NCBI GenBank assembly: GCA_030340625.1 | Contig: JAOPHQ010005139.1 | Span: 38,501-102,500 of the forward strand | Reading direction: 5' to 3' | Length of the DNA stretch: 64,000 bases | Source of the DNA: Merluccius polli | Taxonomy: Eukaryota; Chordata; Actinopteri; Gadiformes; Merlucciidae | In this document: positions 11,680 through 31,200 of the stretch, piece by piece | How positions within the stretch are numbered: position 1 is the first letter of the stretch | How the letters are laid out: every line of letters starts with the position of its first letter | The notes under the pieces: model-generated | Seen by the model: only the letters and a program-made list of their open reading frames with translations | Database searches by the model: none | What the model was told of the DNA's origin: nothing | Translations under genes and position numbers: made by a program

Positions 11680-12558
11680 TTCAGCTGTTAGTGCAACTTA
11701 AATAAATTGAAATAGCTAAACATGAAGGTGGTACATATTCAGTTTTACTAGCAGACCGGTTAGCAGACGTCCTCTCTGCCTGTGAACACGTAGCCGGAGA
11801 GGCAACCAGTTCTGGTAATAACACATCACAACACATCAATACCACACCACACCATACATACCACACCATAGGCCTACATACTGATGCACAGCAATAACAA
11901 CCAACACCATCACACTCAAATCAGTTTATTTGAGTAAAAATCAGTTGATTGCTAACAAAGTTAGCGTTGAGCACGGCGCATGCTCAGAACTGTCAGCTTC
12001 ATATCAAACGGAGGACAAGTATTTTCTATTTTGTCATTGTTGGTAAAAAGACCCAGTTCAGGATAGTTGAGGAAAAAGTTATTTGATGTGTAGACAACCA
12101 TTCAGAAGGCTTCTGAGAACTATGGTCTAATCCAGATGAATCACACTCATCTAGATGGGACTTAGATACACGTGCAGGGAAGCAAAAATAACCAAAACTG
12201 TCCAAAGACATGACTGCTCTGATTGGTCAGCCAGGACAGTAGCTGACGGATTGGTGGAGGGGTGGTTTAAAACGGAGCTGTTTTAGACATGATGTAGACG
12301 GGAAAGGTGCTGGCTAACATAAATAAGATCTACTAGTTCACCTAAATAAGATCTACTACAGTCTGTCCAGGTGGTGGTGGTCGAAGGTGCGTCAAAATAC
12401 AGCAATAATATAAAAACTACGTCCTCAACAATACTGCATAGATCATTAGGAAAACGACTAAAAAAAAAAAGAGTAGAATATCAGGTTTAAAAACACTGGA
12501 AAACAAGAGTCTCACACACACCCACCCACCCACCCACCCCACCCACACACGCACACGC

Positions 12559-12602
<44 letters not shown>

Positions 12603-12930
12603 TTCAAATATAACGTGTAAAAGTGCCTAGACACTTTTAACTGTGCGTGAATTTAACTACATTTAAAACCCAAAGCTGCATAACACTGTGTGCATAAACG
12701 TAAACATAAATATTTTAAAAACGTAGTGTTGAGAAACATCCTCATTAGGCAGGTAATACTGTAACCATGATAACCAAACAAACTTTATCTTAAAAGAGAG
12801 TCAAACAGTGATGTAATACAACAGTACATACAAGTTAAACGTGTGAAGGCAACATTATTTAGTTCATGAAAATACTGCAGCTGGACAGATAAGAGGTTGA
12901 TTCAACCAAAGCACCAGCAGGAAGTTCCTC
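11680..12930. other. region downstream of sncaip, no gene seen
   Basis: No coding exon is recognised. A minus-strand AATAAA (plus TTTATT) at about 11922 is a possible distal polyadenylation signal for sncaip. A (CCCA)n/(CA)n tract lies at 12515-12599. Confidence 0.3.
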
Positions 12931-12931
12931 C

Positions 12932-13035
12932 TTCAGACTCTGGTCATGTTCCTCAGACTCTGGTCATGTTCCTCAGACTCTGGTCATGTTCCTCAGACTC
13001 TGGTCATGTTCCTCAGACTCTGGTCCTGTTGCTCA
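12932..13035. repeat. 20-bp minisatellite, 5 copies
   Basis: The unit CAGACTCTGGTCATGTTCCT is repeated five times; the last copy has diverged. Confidence 0.9.
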
Positions 13036-13215
13036 GGGTCAGACCTCTGCCCTGAATACATTGGATCAATGACAGGTTGTCATGGCTACTGCAACGAAAG
13101 AAACAGAGAGATAGAGACGGCGACATAGAGACAGAGAAACAGAGAGGTAACCATCACCTGGAGGTCCTGTTTTAAACATCAATAGATGCCCTCTCTTTTT
13201 CTCTCCGTCTCTGTC

Positions 13216-13865
13216 CTGAATGTATGTGTGTTTGACCTGTGTTGGGGTGATGTATGTGTGATTGACCTGTGTTGGGGTGATGTATGTGTGGTTGACCTGT
13301 GTTGGGGTGATGCATGTGTGGTTGACCTGTGTTGGGGTGATGTATGTGTGGTTGACCTGTGTTGGGGTGATGTATGTGTGGTTGACCTGTGTTGGGGTGA
13401 TGTATGTGTGGTTGACCTGTGTTGGGTGATGTATGTGTGGTTGACCTGTGTTGGGGTGATGTATGTGTGATTGACCTGTGTTGGGGTGATGTATGTGTGG
13501 TTGACCTGTGTTGGGGTGATGTATGTGTGATTGACCTGTGTTGGGGTGATGTATGTGTGGTTGACCTGTGTTGGGGTGATGTATGTGTGGTTGACCTGTG
13601 TTGGGGTGATGTATGTGTGGTTGACCTGTGTTGGGTGATGTATGTGTGGTTGACCTGTGTTGGGGTGATGTATGTGTGGTTGACCTGTGTTGGGGTGATG
13701 TATGTGTGGTTGACCTGTGTTGGGGTGATGTATGTGTGGTTGACCTGTGTTGGGGTGATGTATGTGTGGTTGACCTGTGTTGGGTGATGTATACGTGGTT
13801 GACATGTGTTGGGGTGATGTATACGTGGTTGACATGTGTTGGGGTGATGTATGCGTCGTTGACCT
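13216..13865. repeat. 30-bp minisatellite next to the sncaip stop codon
   Basis: About 21-22 units contain TGTGTGGTTGACCTGTGTTG plus GGGTGATGTA. The unit is a multiple of three, so long reading frames appear on both strands, but they are repeat artefacts. The array starts about 14 nt after the sncaip stop codon and so would form the beginning of the 3' UTR. The three units nearest the stop carry distinct variants (GTATACGTGG, GCGTCG). Confidence 0.95.
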
Positions 13866-13878
13866 GTGTGGTTAAAGT

Positions 13879-20707
<6,829 letters not shown>

Positions 20708-20735
20708 CTTCATACACCATCATCAGCCAACCACC

Positions 20736-21155
20736 GCTCTACCTGGAAACACCTGGAAACAACCACAACAATACATCTACCTGGAAACAACCACAACAAT
20801 ACATCTACCTGGAAACACATTGAAACCACAACAATACATCTACCTGGAAACACCTGGAAACAACCACAACAATACATCTACCTGGAAACAACCACAACAA
20901 TACATCTACCTGGAAACACCTGGAAACAACCACAACAATACATCTACCTGGAAACAACCACAACAATACTTCTACCTGGAAACACATGGAAACCACAACA
21001 ATACATCTACCTGGAAACACATGGAAACCACAACAATACATCTACCTGGAAACAACCACAACAATACATCTACCTGGAAACACATGGAAACCACAACAAT
21101 ACATCTACCTGGAAACACATGGAAACCACAACAATACATCTACCTGGAAACTGCT
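20736..21155. repeat. minisatellite upstream of the sncaip start
   Basis: Units combine CTACCTGGAAACA with CCACAACAATACAT, and an extra CCTGGAAACA or CATGGAAACC occurs in some. The array lies in the 5' UTR intron or 5' flank. Confidence 0.9.
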
Positions 21156-21264
21156 GGCTGTAGAAGGGGTGAAAACTTAATTTATGGGAGATTGAAAACA
21201 GCTCACACCACGCACATATCAACAAAAGTTAAAAATCAGTTATACTAAACTGATACATGACAGG

Positions 21265-22000
21265 GTGTTATACTGTCTCACCCCTACCTGCTCCTTAACG
21301 ACCTGTCTCTGTACTGTCTAACCCCTACCTGCTCCTTAATGACCTGTCTCTGTACCGTCTAACCCTACCTGCTCCTTAATGACCCGTCTCTGTACTGTCT
21401 CACCCTACCTGCTCCTTACTGACCTGTCTCTGTACTGTCTAACCCTACCTGCTCCTTAATGACCCGTCTCTGTACTGTCTCACCCTACCTGCTCCTTAAT
21501 GACCTGTCTCTGTACTGTCTCACCCTACCTGCTCCTTAATGACCTGTCTCTGTACTGTCTCACCCTACCTGCTCCTTAATAACCTGTCTCACCCTACCTG
21601 CTCCTTAATGACCTGTCTCTGTACTGTCTCACAACCTACCTGCTCCTTATTGACCTGTCTCTGTACTGTCTAACCCCTACCTGCTCCTTAATGACCCGTC
21701 TCTGTACTGTCTCACCCTACCTGCTCCTTAATGACCTGTCTCTGTACTGTCTCACAACCTACCTGCTCCTTATTGACCTGTCTCTGTACTGTCTAACCCC
21801 TATCTGCTCCTTAATGACCTGTCTATGTACTGTCTAACCCCTACCTGCTCTTTAATGACCTGCCTCTGTACTGTCTAACCCCTACCTGCTCCTTAAGGAC
21901 CTGTCTCTGTACTGTCTAACCCCTACCTGCTCCTTAAGGACCTGTCTCTGTACTGTCTAACCCCTACCTACTCCTTAATGACCTGTCTCTGTATTCAGTG
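21265..22000. repeat. 40-bp minisatellite
   Basis: About 18 units of CTACCTGCTCCTTAATGACC plus TGTCTCTGTACTGTCTAACC. CAC/AAC and TGACC/TGACCC variants alternate. Confidence 0.93.
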
Positions 22001-22129
22001 TAGGTCGCTTAGGATACTGCTTAATAGGACAATACTAGCGACTAGTAACTATAACTCGTAAACACAACTAGTAAAACTAGTACTGCCTAGTGACTCTACG
22101 CACAAGCAGGTTTAAACCCTACAACTAGA

Positions 22130-22590
22130 CCTCCAGCCGAGGGAGGAGGAAACAAGACCTGGCTAATCTGTATCCCTGTTAGCTCTCCTTTAGGCCGTTA
22201 GCAGCTGGAAAACCGGGTCAAAAAGCAACCCGGGTCAAAAACCCGACCAGGTTAAAAACCACCAGGGTCGGGTCTGAGGTGTCCTCAACGGGCTGGTCCG
22301 GGTTTATCAGGCCTACGGTACCTGGAGGAGTGGCGGAGGTTAGCGGGTCGGTTAGCCGAGGACCTAACGGAAATCCAGCTGTTTTTTTCCCCTGTCTTGG
22401 AAAGCACAAAGGCGGACCGTATGGAGAGCAGGCGCAGCTCCCACTTCTTCTTCTCGGTATTTCTTCGGGCGGTTGTCATCCAACGTTAATGGCGCATTAC
22501 CGCCCCTGCTGGACGGTAGTGCACATTACTGCCCCCTAAGGCCTGGAGAGCACATTACTGCCCCCTATGGCCTGGAGGGCACATTACACA
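22130..22590 (-). promoter_or_regulatory. candidate sncaip promoter / 5' untranslated exon region
   Basis: This is a CpG-containing, relatively unique segment upstream of sncaip exon 1. It has short direct repeats of a CACATTACTGCCCCCTA-type motif at 22526-22570. A CAG|gtacc-like donor is visible on the minus strand near 22320. This is inference from position and composition only. Confidence 0.25.
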
Positions 22591-22906
22591 TTACCACATA
22601 TCCCTGCTGTATCTCACAGACTTCAGTGAGCTCTACATATTTATTAAGCTGCCAACCAACCCCAACCCTAACCCTGACCCTCTTTCCTCCTCTCTTAAAC
22701 TAGTTTATAGCAAAGGCCGATCGATTGATGTGTTGATATTACTACTGCAAACCCACAAATATTAATCATGTCAGTAAGGTTGACAAGTTTGGGGCGTACA
22801 GAGCGCTACCCACAATTCATAACCAACCTACCACTCATAACCAACCTACCCAGTAAATTTGGTGCAAATCTGTGCTCAATTGTTTGAGATATCTTGCAGG
22901 CAGACA

Positions 22907-22910
<4 letters not shown>

Positions 22911-22950
<40 letters not shown>
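22911..22950. repeat. (CA)n microsatellite
   Basis: About 20 CA units. The surroundings (TGTTTGAGATATCTTGCAGG before, TCCTTGGTGGAGGTAATCG after) resemble a common fish interspersed repeat whose relative lies at about 24990-25060. Confidence 0.85.
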
Positions 22951-22952
<2 letters not shown>

Positions 22953-24050
22953 GAGAGAACATAATCTCCTTGGTGGAGGTAATCGCATTCAAGTCTGTGT
23001 GAGCTATCGCTAATAACCCTATCCCGCTATCCCTAAAATACAACTTTTACACAGAATAAACCTATAGAACTACACTATTTTATGTACAATGTATATATAT
23101 ACATATATTCTTCGTAAAAGAGACAAGTGAAAACATCCTGAAGCAGTAACATTACAGCTTATTTTATTGGCATATTTCTTGGGTGTAAAGCAGTTTGATA
23201 AAGTGGTACGAGCTAGTGGCTAGGCTAAGCTATATACAAGCTGTGTGGATAATATGTGGTTATACAGTTTCAAGCTTCTATGAATATACACTCAGCATGA
23301 CTACATTTCTGATACATCCAACAGACAACATCTGTTCTAATAAACAACATTTTTTAATATAATCTTTTCTCCTAGTGGTTGCTGTCCGCTACAGTGCCTA
23401 TGTGTGGACATTCTGTCCATTCTGTAGCCTATTATTATTATCATTATTAATCTGTCTGTCTGTCTATCTATACTCTCGCTTTCTCTTTCAGAGACCAGCC
23501 ATTCTCTTGTTTATTGCCTTATATGTATAAATATCTATTTAAAACACATAAATGTGTATAGGAATGACAGAGCCACAGCACCACATCAGAGAAGCTTCCA
23601 GAGAGGTCTCTAGAGGTGCAGAGTTGTTTGGGAGCCCCAGTGAGCTGCACGGACGATGCTCTCCAGTGTGTCTGACTCCACCCGCTGGCCCTGTTCACAC
23701 CACCTGGTGCAGCGCTCCTCTCAGTGGCTGGAAAACACACCTTGTATATTATATATATATATATTGATTATATGTTACTTATATGAGATCATTTATTATG
23801 TATGTATTATATGACTTATATTAGGGTTTCTTAACAGGGTGGTACCGCCCCCCAGTGGGCATTCGAGGGATAGAGGGGGGCGCTAAGACAAAAATACATT
23901 AAAGGGGGGCATTACGAGTTAAAAGGGGGCATTAGAATTCGGAACGTCATAAAATTGTGGTATTTATCACATGCAGGGAATATCCTTGTTAGTTTTGAGT
24001 CAAATGTTTGCGCAGAAAGGGCGACACAGCGTGTCCAAATTGCCCCATAT

Positions 24051-24798
24051 GGGGTGACCCCGAATAGTCGACTATTCGACGATTCGATCAAAGGAGCCTG
24101 ATTTGACTGCCAGTCTCATAGTCGAATCGTCGGCAAAACACAGGATCATTCCATTCGGGCTATAGGCGGTGCTGAATTTCTGATTTCACATATAGTTTCT
24201 TTCTCCCAATAAATCATGATATATAGCCTATTTTTGTATAAATATCAAGTGCACAACACACTGTCGCCGCAGGCAGCGTCGCGCTGCGGTGCGTCAACAG
24301 GAATATAGTCGTCTCCGGAGCAGAAGAAAAAAAAAAAGAAATGAAAAAAGCGCCTTTTCGGCAGCTCTTGACGCGCGGCGACACTGTGAAATAGGACAGT
24401 GGCGAGAAGTGTAGCGGAGCGCCTGCCGCCGCCAGTGTGGGGGTGTACATAGAAAATAATAGGGGCGGCTGTTTTGACGTGCGCCGTTCACCAACGCGTG
24501 CCTTTCGCTGAACGGCACCCCCCCCCACCGGTCGTAGGTCTGGGGTGGGTTACGATCGCGCGCAACCCCCCCCCCCGCCGAACGGCCTCGAAATTGTAAT
24601 CGAAATTGTTTAGTTGAGTGTTTCAGCTCTTTAGTCTGGTGTGGAAAAAATGGAAGCCAATGTCGCAAATGAGAATATGGATCAATGAGCAAAAAAACAA
24701 AAACAAAACATGATTCGACGATCAGTCGACTATAGGCAAGACTTGACGAATCTGATTCGACTATGTAAATTCTTAGTCGGGGACACCCCTAGTGGTCA
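24051..24798. mobile_element. hAT-like non-autonomous element
   Basis: The left end GGGGTGACCCCGAATAGTCG and the complement of the right end (AGGGGTGTCCCCGACTAAG) are imperfect inverted repeats. Sub-terminal AGTCGACTA/ATTCGACGAT motifs occur at both ends. A CG-rich interior with TTACGATCGCGC beside a C-run resembles the interior of 48734-49627. No transposase frame is intact. Confidence 0.55.
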
Positions 24799-25118
24799 CA
24801 TTGCGTCACAGCTCAAAAGCGTTGGAATTGCCTTCCGCTTTCAATCAAATCTATTGTTTTTAATTTGTTCAGCACTTTGGTCAACTCTGGTGGTTTTTGA
24901 GCATTATTTATAAATACATTTGATTTGACTTGATTCGATATTTGACCCTGCACATCCTTGGGTCCCCAGCAATACACCCGCCAGGTGTGAAGTAGATCGG
25001 ATGAACGGTTTTCGAGATATGCGAAGGACATACGTACATACATACAGACTTTATAGTTAGATAATGGCTGTTTGGACAGAACCCTAAAGTGTGTGTGTGT
25101 GTGTGTGTGTGTTTGTCA

Positions 25119-25238
25119 TTACGAGGTCATGCTGCATCCTGACACATGTGCGGCCGTGCCGGTGTACTGCAGGTCACAGCGCACAATGTTGTTGTTGTAG
25201 TCAGACTCTGGGACTTGATGGCCCGGGTTCACCGTTAC
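25119..25238 (-). CDS. lox: lox exon 6 (C-terminus, with stop)
   Basis: 120 bp encoding VTVNPGHQVPESDYNNNIVR and then CDLQYTGTAAHVSGCSMTS, with stop TAA at 25119-25121. It carries the last conserved cysteines of the catalytic domain. Confidence 0.95.
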   Translation of the reverse strand, partial: VTVNPGHQVPESDYNNNIVRCDLQYTGTAAHVSGCSMTS

Positions 25239-28200
25239 CTGCAATATATAATACTACTGTTATAATACTAAAATACTATCAGTTATTAAAACTGTATAAT
25301 ACTAGAATACTAAAGTGGCAATCTTAAAGATTTCCGTTTTGTTCTCTTTGGTGACACCTATGGCGATAAGCTGTAATTGCAGGTGTGTCGCCACCGACAC
25401 CCAGTTCATAACATTCATAATACTGCAAATGCAAGGGCTTTCATCAGTGGGCCATAGGCTCAATCACCATTGTGTTACCTCATCCGGCGATAGATAGTGA
25501 CTTAATAGACATTTATTTCTATGAAAATCTTCAAGATTATTACTTTAATACTGTAATAAGTATTACAGTATTACAGTAGAGTGGTAGAGACACCAGGGTT
25601 GCACCCTACTCTAGTGATGAGTGGTACAGAGACACCGGGGTTAGCACCCTACTCTAGTGATGAGTGGTACAGAGACACCGGGGTTAGCACCCTACTCTAG
25701 TGATGAGTGGTAGAGACACCGGGGTTAGCACCCTACTCTAGTGATGAGTGGTACAGAGACACCGGGGTTAGCACCCTACTCTAGTGATGAGTGGTAGAGA
25801 CACCAGGGTTAGCACCCTACTCTAGTGATGAGTGGTAGAGACACCAGGGTTAGCACCCTACTCTAGTGATGAGTGGTAGAGACACCGGGGTTAGCACCCT
25901 ACTCTAGTGATGAGTGGTAGAGACACCAGGGTTAGCACCCTACTCTAGTGATGAGTGGTAGAGACACCGGGGTTAGCACCCTACTCTAGTGATGAGTGGT
26001 AGAGACACCGGGGTTAGCACCCTACTCTAGTGATGAGTGGTACAGACACTGGGGTTAGCACCCCACTCTAGTGATGAGTGATGCAGACACCGGGGTCAGC
26101 ACCCTACTCTAGTGATAAGTGGTCAAGAGACACCGGGGTTAACACCCTGCTCTAGTGATGAGTGCCATGGGGTCGCCTACTGGTCCTCCAACACCTCTAC
26201 CAATATTCATACTCAACTCACCATTCTGGAAAAGACCCAGAGAATGGTGGAGGGTCAATAGAGGGCGTCTCCATGGTAACCGGGGGTATAAAGAGGGCGT
26301 CTCCATGATAACCGAGGGTGTATAGAGGGCATCTCCATAGTAACCAGGGGTATAAAAAGAGTGTCTCCATGGAAACCAGGGTATATAGAGGGCGTTTCCA
26401 TGATAACCGAGGGTGTATAGAGGGCAACTCCATGGTAACCAGGGGTATATAGAGGGCGCCTCCACGGTAACCAGGGAGGGTTATATACGGGAGTATATAG
26501 AAAGTGTCTCCATGATTACTGGGGGTATAGAGAGGGTCTGCTCACCTTCAGGATATATTTCCCCGGCGAGACATCTGTGATGTCGATCCACTGGCAGTCG
26601 ATGTCAGCGTTATACGTATCATAGCAACCAGGACTCAGGCCCTGTATTTATATTTCATATTCACATCCATCATTCATATTAATTCTGCATTAATATTCGT
26701 AATTCATATTTACATTCACAATTCATATTCACATTCATATTTCGTATTCACATTGTGTGTGTGTGTGTGCAAGTGTAAGAACCTGTGTGTGCGAGGTGCA
26801 GGCGTAGCGCCGGTAGTATCCAGGGTCACATGACGTGTCCTCCAGACAGAAGCTGGCCTTGTGACCCTCGGCCACGCGGCTCTGGGACTGAGCGTCCAGC
26901 AGCTCATACAGACTAAACTCATCCATACTGTGGAAGTGGCTGAGAGGAGGGGAGGGATTAGAAAATATATACCTACATAGACCTACCATTACCCTACGAC
27001 CTACCACTACCCTATCACTACCCTACCCATAGACCTGGCTACCACTACCCTACCTATAGATCTACACTACCCTACCTACACATACCACTACCCTACTCAT
27101 AGACCTACCACTACCCTACCTAGACCTACCTATAGACCCACCACTACCCTACCAAGACCTACCACTACCCTACCTATAGACCTACCACTACCCTATTACT
27201 ACCCTACCTATAGACTTACCACTACGCTTTTTAAACCTACCACTACCCTACCTATAGACCTACCACAACCCTACCTAGACCTACCATTACCCCTACCACT
27301 ACCCTACCTAGACTTACCACTACCCTACCTAGACCTACCATTACCCTACCTATAGACCTACCACTACCCTACCACCACATCTATAGATCTAGACTCTATA
27401 GTTAAAGGCTCCACACATGAGAGACCCACTGGTGACAGCTGTGCCATTCCCAGGCGTAGCGTGGCTTGCTGGGCAGGAAGTCAGCCGTTCCCTGGTTCTT
27501 GACACGCTGCGGGAACCTCAGCAGAACCCGCGTATCGTAGTCCTGCGCATACCGAGCCGAACTGGAGAGAGTAGATTAGATTAGATTAGACGACCCAAGA
27601 ATACATTCCATTAGATTAGATATAAATACATCATATTAGATTAAAAAAATATTGGGTCCAATAATCATGACTTCTGTTGTTTCTGTGTGAAGCTGTAAAC
27701 AATTCTCAGAGACATCCATATGTTAAAGGGGCTATAGACTATATATTTAGCCACAAGATGTCGCACTAGAGCACCAGCATCTCAAACCACAACAATTGGG
27801 ATTTGTTCTTTACCTTCTTAACTCATCTCATGCATGGCGCGTGCGTTATCATGAACGCGCGGCCGGACTGGACACCAAAACACAGAAAATAGAAGCTCAG
27901 ATTACAACACAGAGGAAGTGTGCCTTCATTCTCTGGTCGGGAAGCCTTTACTCCACTATCTCTACATAGCTAATAGTTGTTTGTTGCTGTCAGGCAAGAC
28001 AGAAATATATAGCTGTGTGTCGTCATATGTCAGCATATACATGAAAATCAACATTATGATCTCTGAGAATGTTTCCAAGTGGGAGCATATAAGGCTGAAT
28101 AGCAAGGGACCTAAAATTTACACTTGGGGGACACCACAAGTGATCACATGTTTATCGGAGGAGTCGACACAGAGGGAAATAAAAATAATCTCGACCAGAT

Positions 28201-31200
28201 AAATAAGAATTGAACCATTCTAACACACTGCCAGACAGGCCAACCCATTTTTCAAGCCTGTCCACTAGAATGCTGTGGTCAACAGTATCGAAAGCCGGAC
28301 TTAGATCTAATATGACTAGCACAGAAACTTTGCTATTGTCAACATTCGCCCTTAAGTCATTAACAACTCTAACAAGGGCTATCATTCTCAGTGCAGTGGA
28401 AAGCCCTGAAACCAGATTGACATTTCTCATACATAGAATTAGTACCAATGTGCAGGTTAAGCTGTTTAAAAACGAGTTTTCCAAGAATTTTACTTAAAAA
28501 GGTCAGGTTTGAGATTGGCCTGTAATTCTTAGGGATGAGGTGAAGAAATAAGAAATTAATTTAGAGAAATTTCGAATTGCTGTGTTATATGTTGTGAGAT
28601 GCTGCTTATAAATGTCATAGTGGATCTGTAGCCTACTCTTTCTCCACTTCCGTTCAGCTTTTCTACAGTTTCTCTTATGAAGCATGAAATCCTCATTCTT
28701 CCATGGTGGCCTATATTTGGCTATTTATCTTAGCTGGTGCAACCACATCGATAGTGGACACAAGATTGCTGCTAAAAGTATCTACTAAGTCTAAGGATGC
28801 TGGGGAGTTTGTGGTGAATGTCATGGACCCAGGCCCCTGGGAAACAGCGAAGGGGCCTGGGAGGGGCCAGATGATGGTGGAAGGCAGACATATAGAGCTG
28901 ACAATAGAGCTGCTGATGACAAGGGTGTAGGTGGCTGTGTCTGGCGGGAGAAGGGGGCGGGGGGCATAGGGCACAGACTGTAACGGGTTGGAGGGGCAGG
29001 TGGCAGGGGGGTCTGGCTGGGGGGCAATTTGAGAGGACACCAGCCAGGGGTTCTGGGGCAGCCATCTGGGGGGTGGAGAGAGTATCTGGAGCAGGGTGGC
29101 GGGGTCCTGGACAGGCAGGGTGGTGGAAGAGTGCAGAAGGGTGGAGACCAGGCACCAGTTAAAATAGTGGCGTCAAAAGTCTCTTGCAGTTTTGATTTTT
29201 CTTTTAAAATGGTGCAGCGATGTTAAGAGTCTTGATTTGTGCATGAAGACTGATGAGCTTGTCCTGTAGTTTGGCAAATCTGATTGCCCTTCTTACAAAT
29301 AAAAACTTAGGGCTGTCATTAAAAACATATCACACACCTCACATTTCAGGACAGTTGGTTCAACTAGAGAGTCCTGCGGTGCACTAGGGCTTGGCGGCAT
29401 AGTTACGAGGGTTTCTGAATGCACCACGACACTGGCTGCTAGATGGCTAGCTAACTCTTGGCTAACAAACTTTCTGCTGTTATTGCTGTATAACCAATAC
29501 ATTATCTACCGATCGCCCGCTGTCAAAATCACTAAAGTTGGAAACACTCACCGACATTCAATGGGTTATTGATATCTTCTTTTTGATCCTAGCACAGTAG
29601 TTCACCAATCGCGTTTGGGATAATTCATAACATTGTGGCTTTCGATTAAAATCCTCATTCAATCACTCATCATGCAACTACATTCTTCTTAGGTCCCACG
29701 AAAAGAACAAAGTAGAATCGCCCCGTTTGCCTTGTCGAACAAGACGGCGCAAGCCTTATTGTATCCTCTTAAACAGGTATAATCCACACACGTCTGCTTT
29801 GTGTTACATTAGATTATTTTATATTAGATTAGATACCATTCATTTAGAATAGATTACAATTAGATTAGATTCCATTCCATTAGTTTAGATTACATTATGT
29901 TGAGGTTAAATTACATTAAAATTGAAACCATCTTTATTGTCATGATGACAGCATCACAGCTTGAGTTAGAAGCCTGACTTCCTGTATAGGACTCCCTGAC
30001 TTCCTGTGTGACTTCCTGTATAGGACTCCCTAACTTCCTGTGTCGGTCATCGTGAATTCTTGTATAGGACTCCCTGACTTCCTGTGTAGGTCAGGACTCC
30101 CTGTCTTCCTGTATAGGTCAAGACATCCTGACTTCTTGTATAGGACTCCCTGACTTCCTGTATAGAACTCCCTGACTTCCTGTGCTCACAAGCAGTCTGA
30201 CCTGGCGAGGCATCGCTCCTCTGCAGCACAGCGGAGGTTGTACATTGGCAGCCTCTGGACATAGCTGGACACCTGGATGTAGTAGGGGTCAGGGACCAAG
30301 TCAGGAAGACCTGGAGATGGAGACAACACAACATGTAGTAGGGGCAGGGTCAGGGTAGTCTGGCTTTACGGATGTAGGTTGTTGGCATAACCCACCTACC
30401 CTCTCTACCTACCTACCCTCTCTACCCACCTACCCTCTCTACCTACCTACCCTCTCTACCTACCTACCCTCTCTACCTACCTACCCTCTCTACCCACCTA
30501 CCCTCTCTACCTACCTACCCTCTCTACCTACCTACCCTCTCTGCCTACCTACCCTCTCTACCAACCTACCCTCTATACCAACCTACCCTCTCTACCAACC
30601 TACCCTCTCTACCTACCTACCCTCTATACCAACCTACCCTCTATACCAACCTACCCTCTCTACCAACCTATCCTCTCTACCTACCTACCCTCTCTACCTA
30701 CCTACCCTCTCTACCAACCTACCCTCTATACCAACCTACCCTCTCTACCAACCTATCCTCTCTACCTACCTACCCTCTCTACCCACCTACCCTCTCTACC
30801 TACCTACCCTCTCTACCAACCTACCCTCTCTACCTACCTACCCTCTCTACCTACCTACCCTCTCTACCTACCTACCCTCTCTACCAACCTACCCTCTCTA
30901 CCCACCTACCGTCTCTACCTACCTACCCTCTCTACCAACCTACCCTCTCTACCAACCTACCCTCTCTACCTACCTACCCTCTCTACCTACCTACCCTCTC
31001 TACCAACCTACCCTCTCTACCTACCTACCCTCTCTACCAACCTACCCTCTCTACCCACCTACCGTCTCTACCTACCTACCCTCTCTACCAACCTACCCTC
31101 TCTACCAACCTACCCTCTCTACCTACCTACCCTCTCTACCTACCTACCCTCTCTACCAACCTACCCTCTCTACCCACCTTCCCTCTCTACCAACCTACCC

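Noticed and set aside
24294..24692. 132-aa minus-strand open frame as a gene
   Set aside because: It lies inside the hAT-like element at 24051-24798, has no recognisable domain and crosses homopolymer runs.
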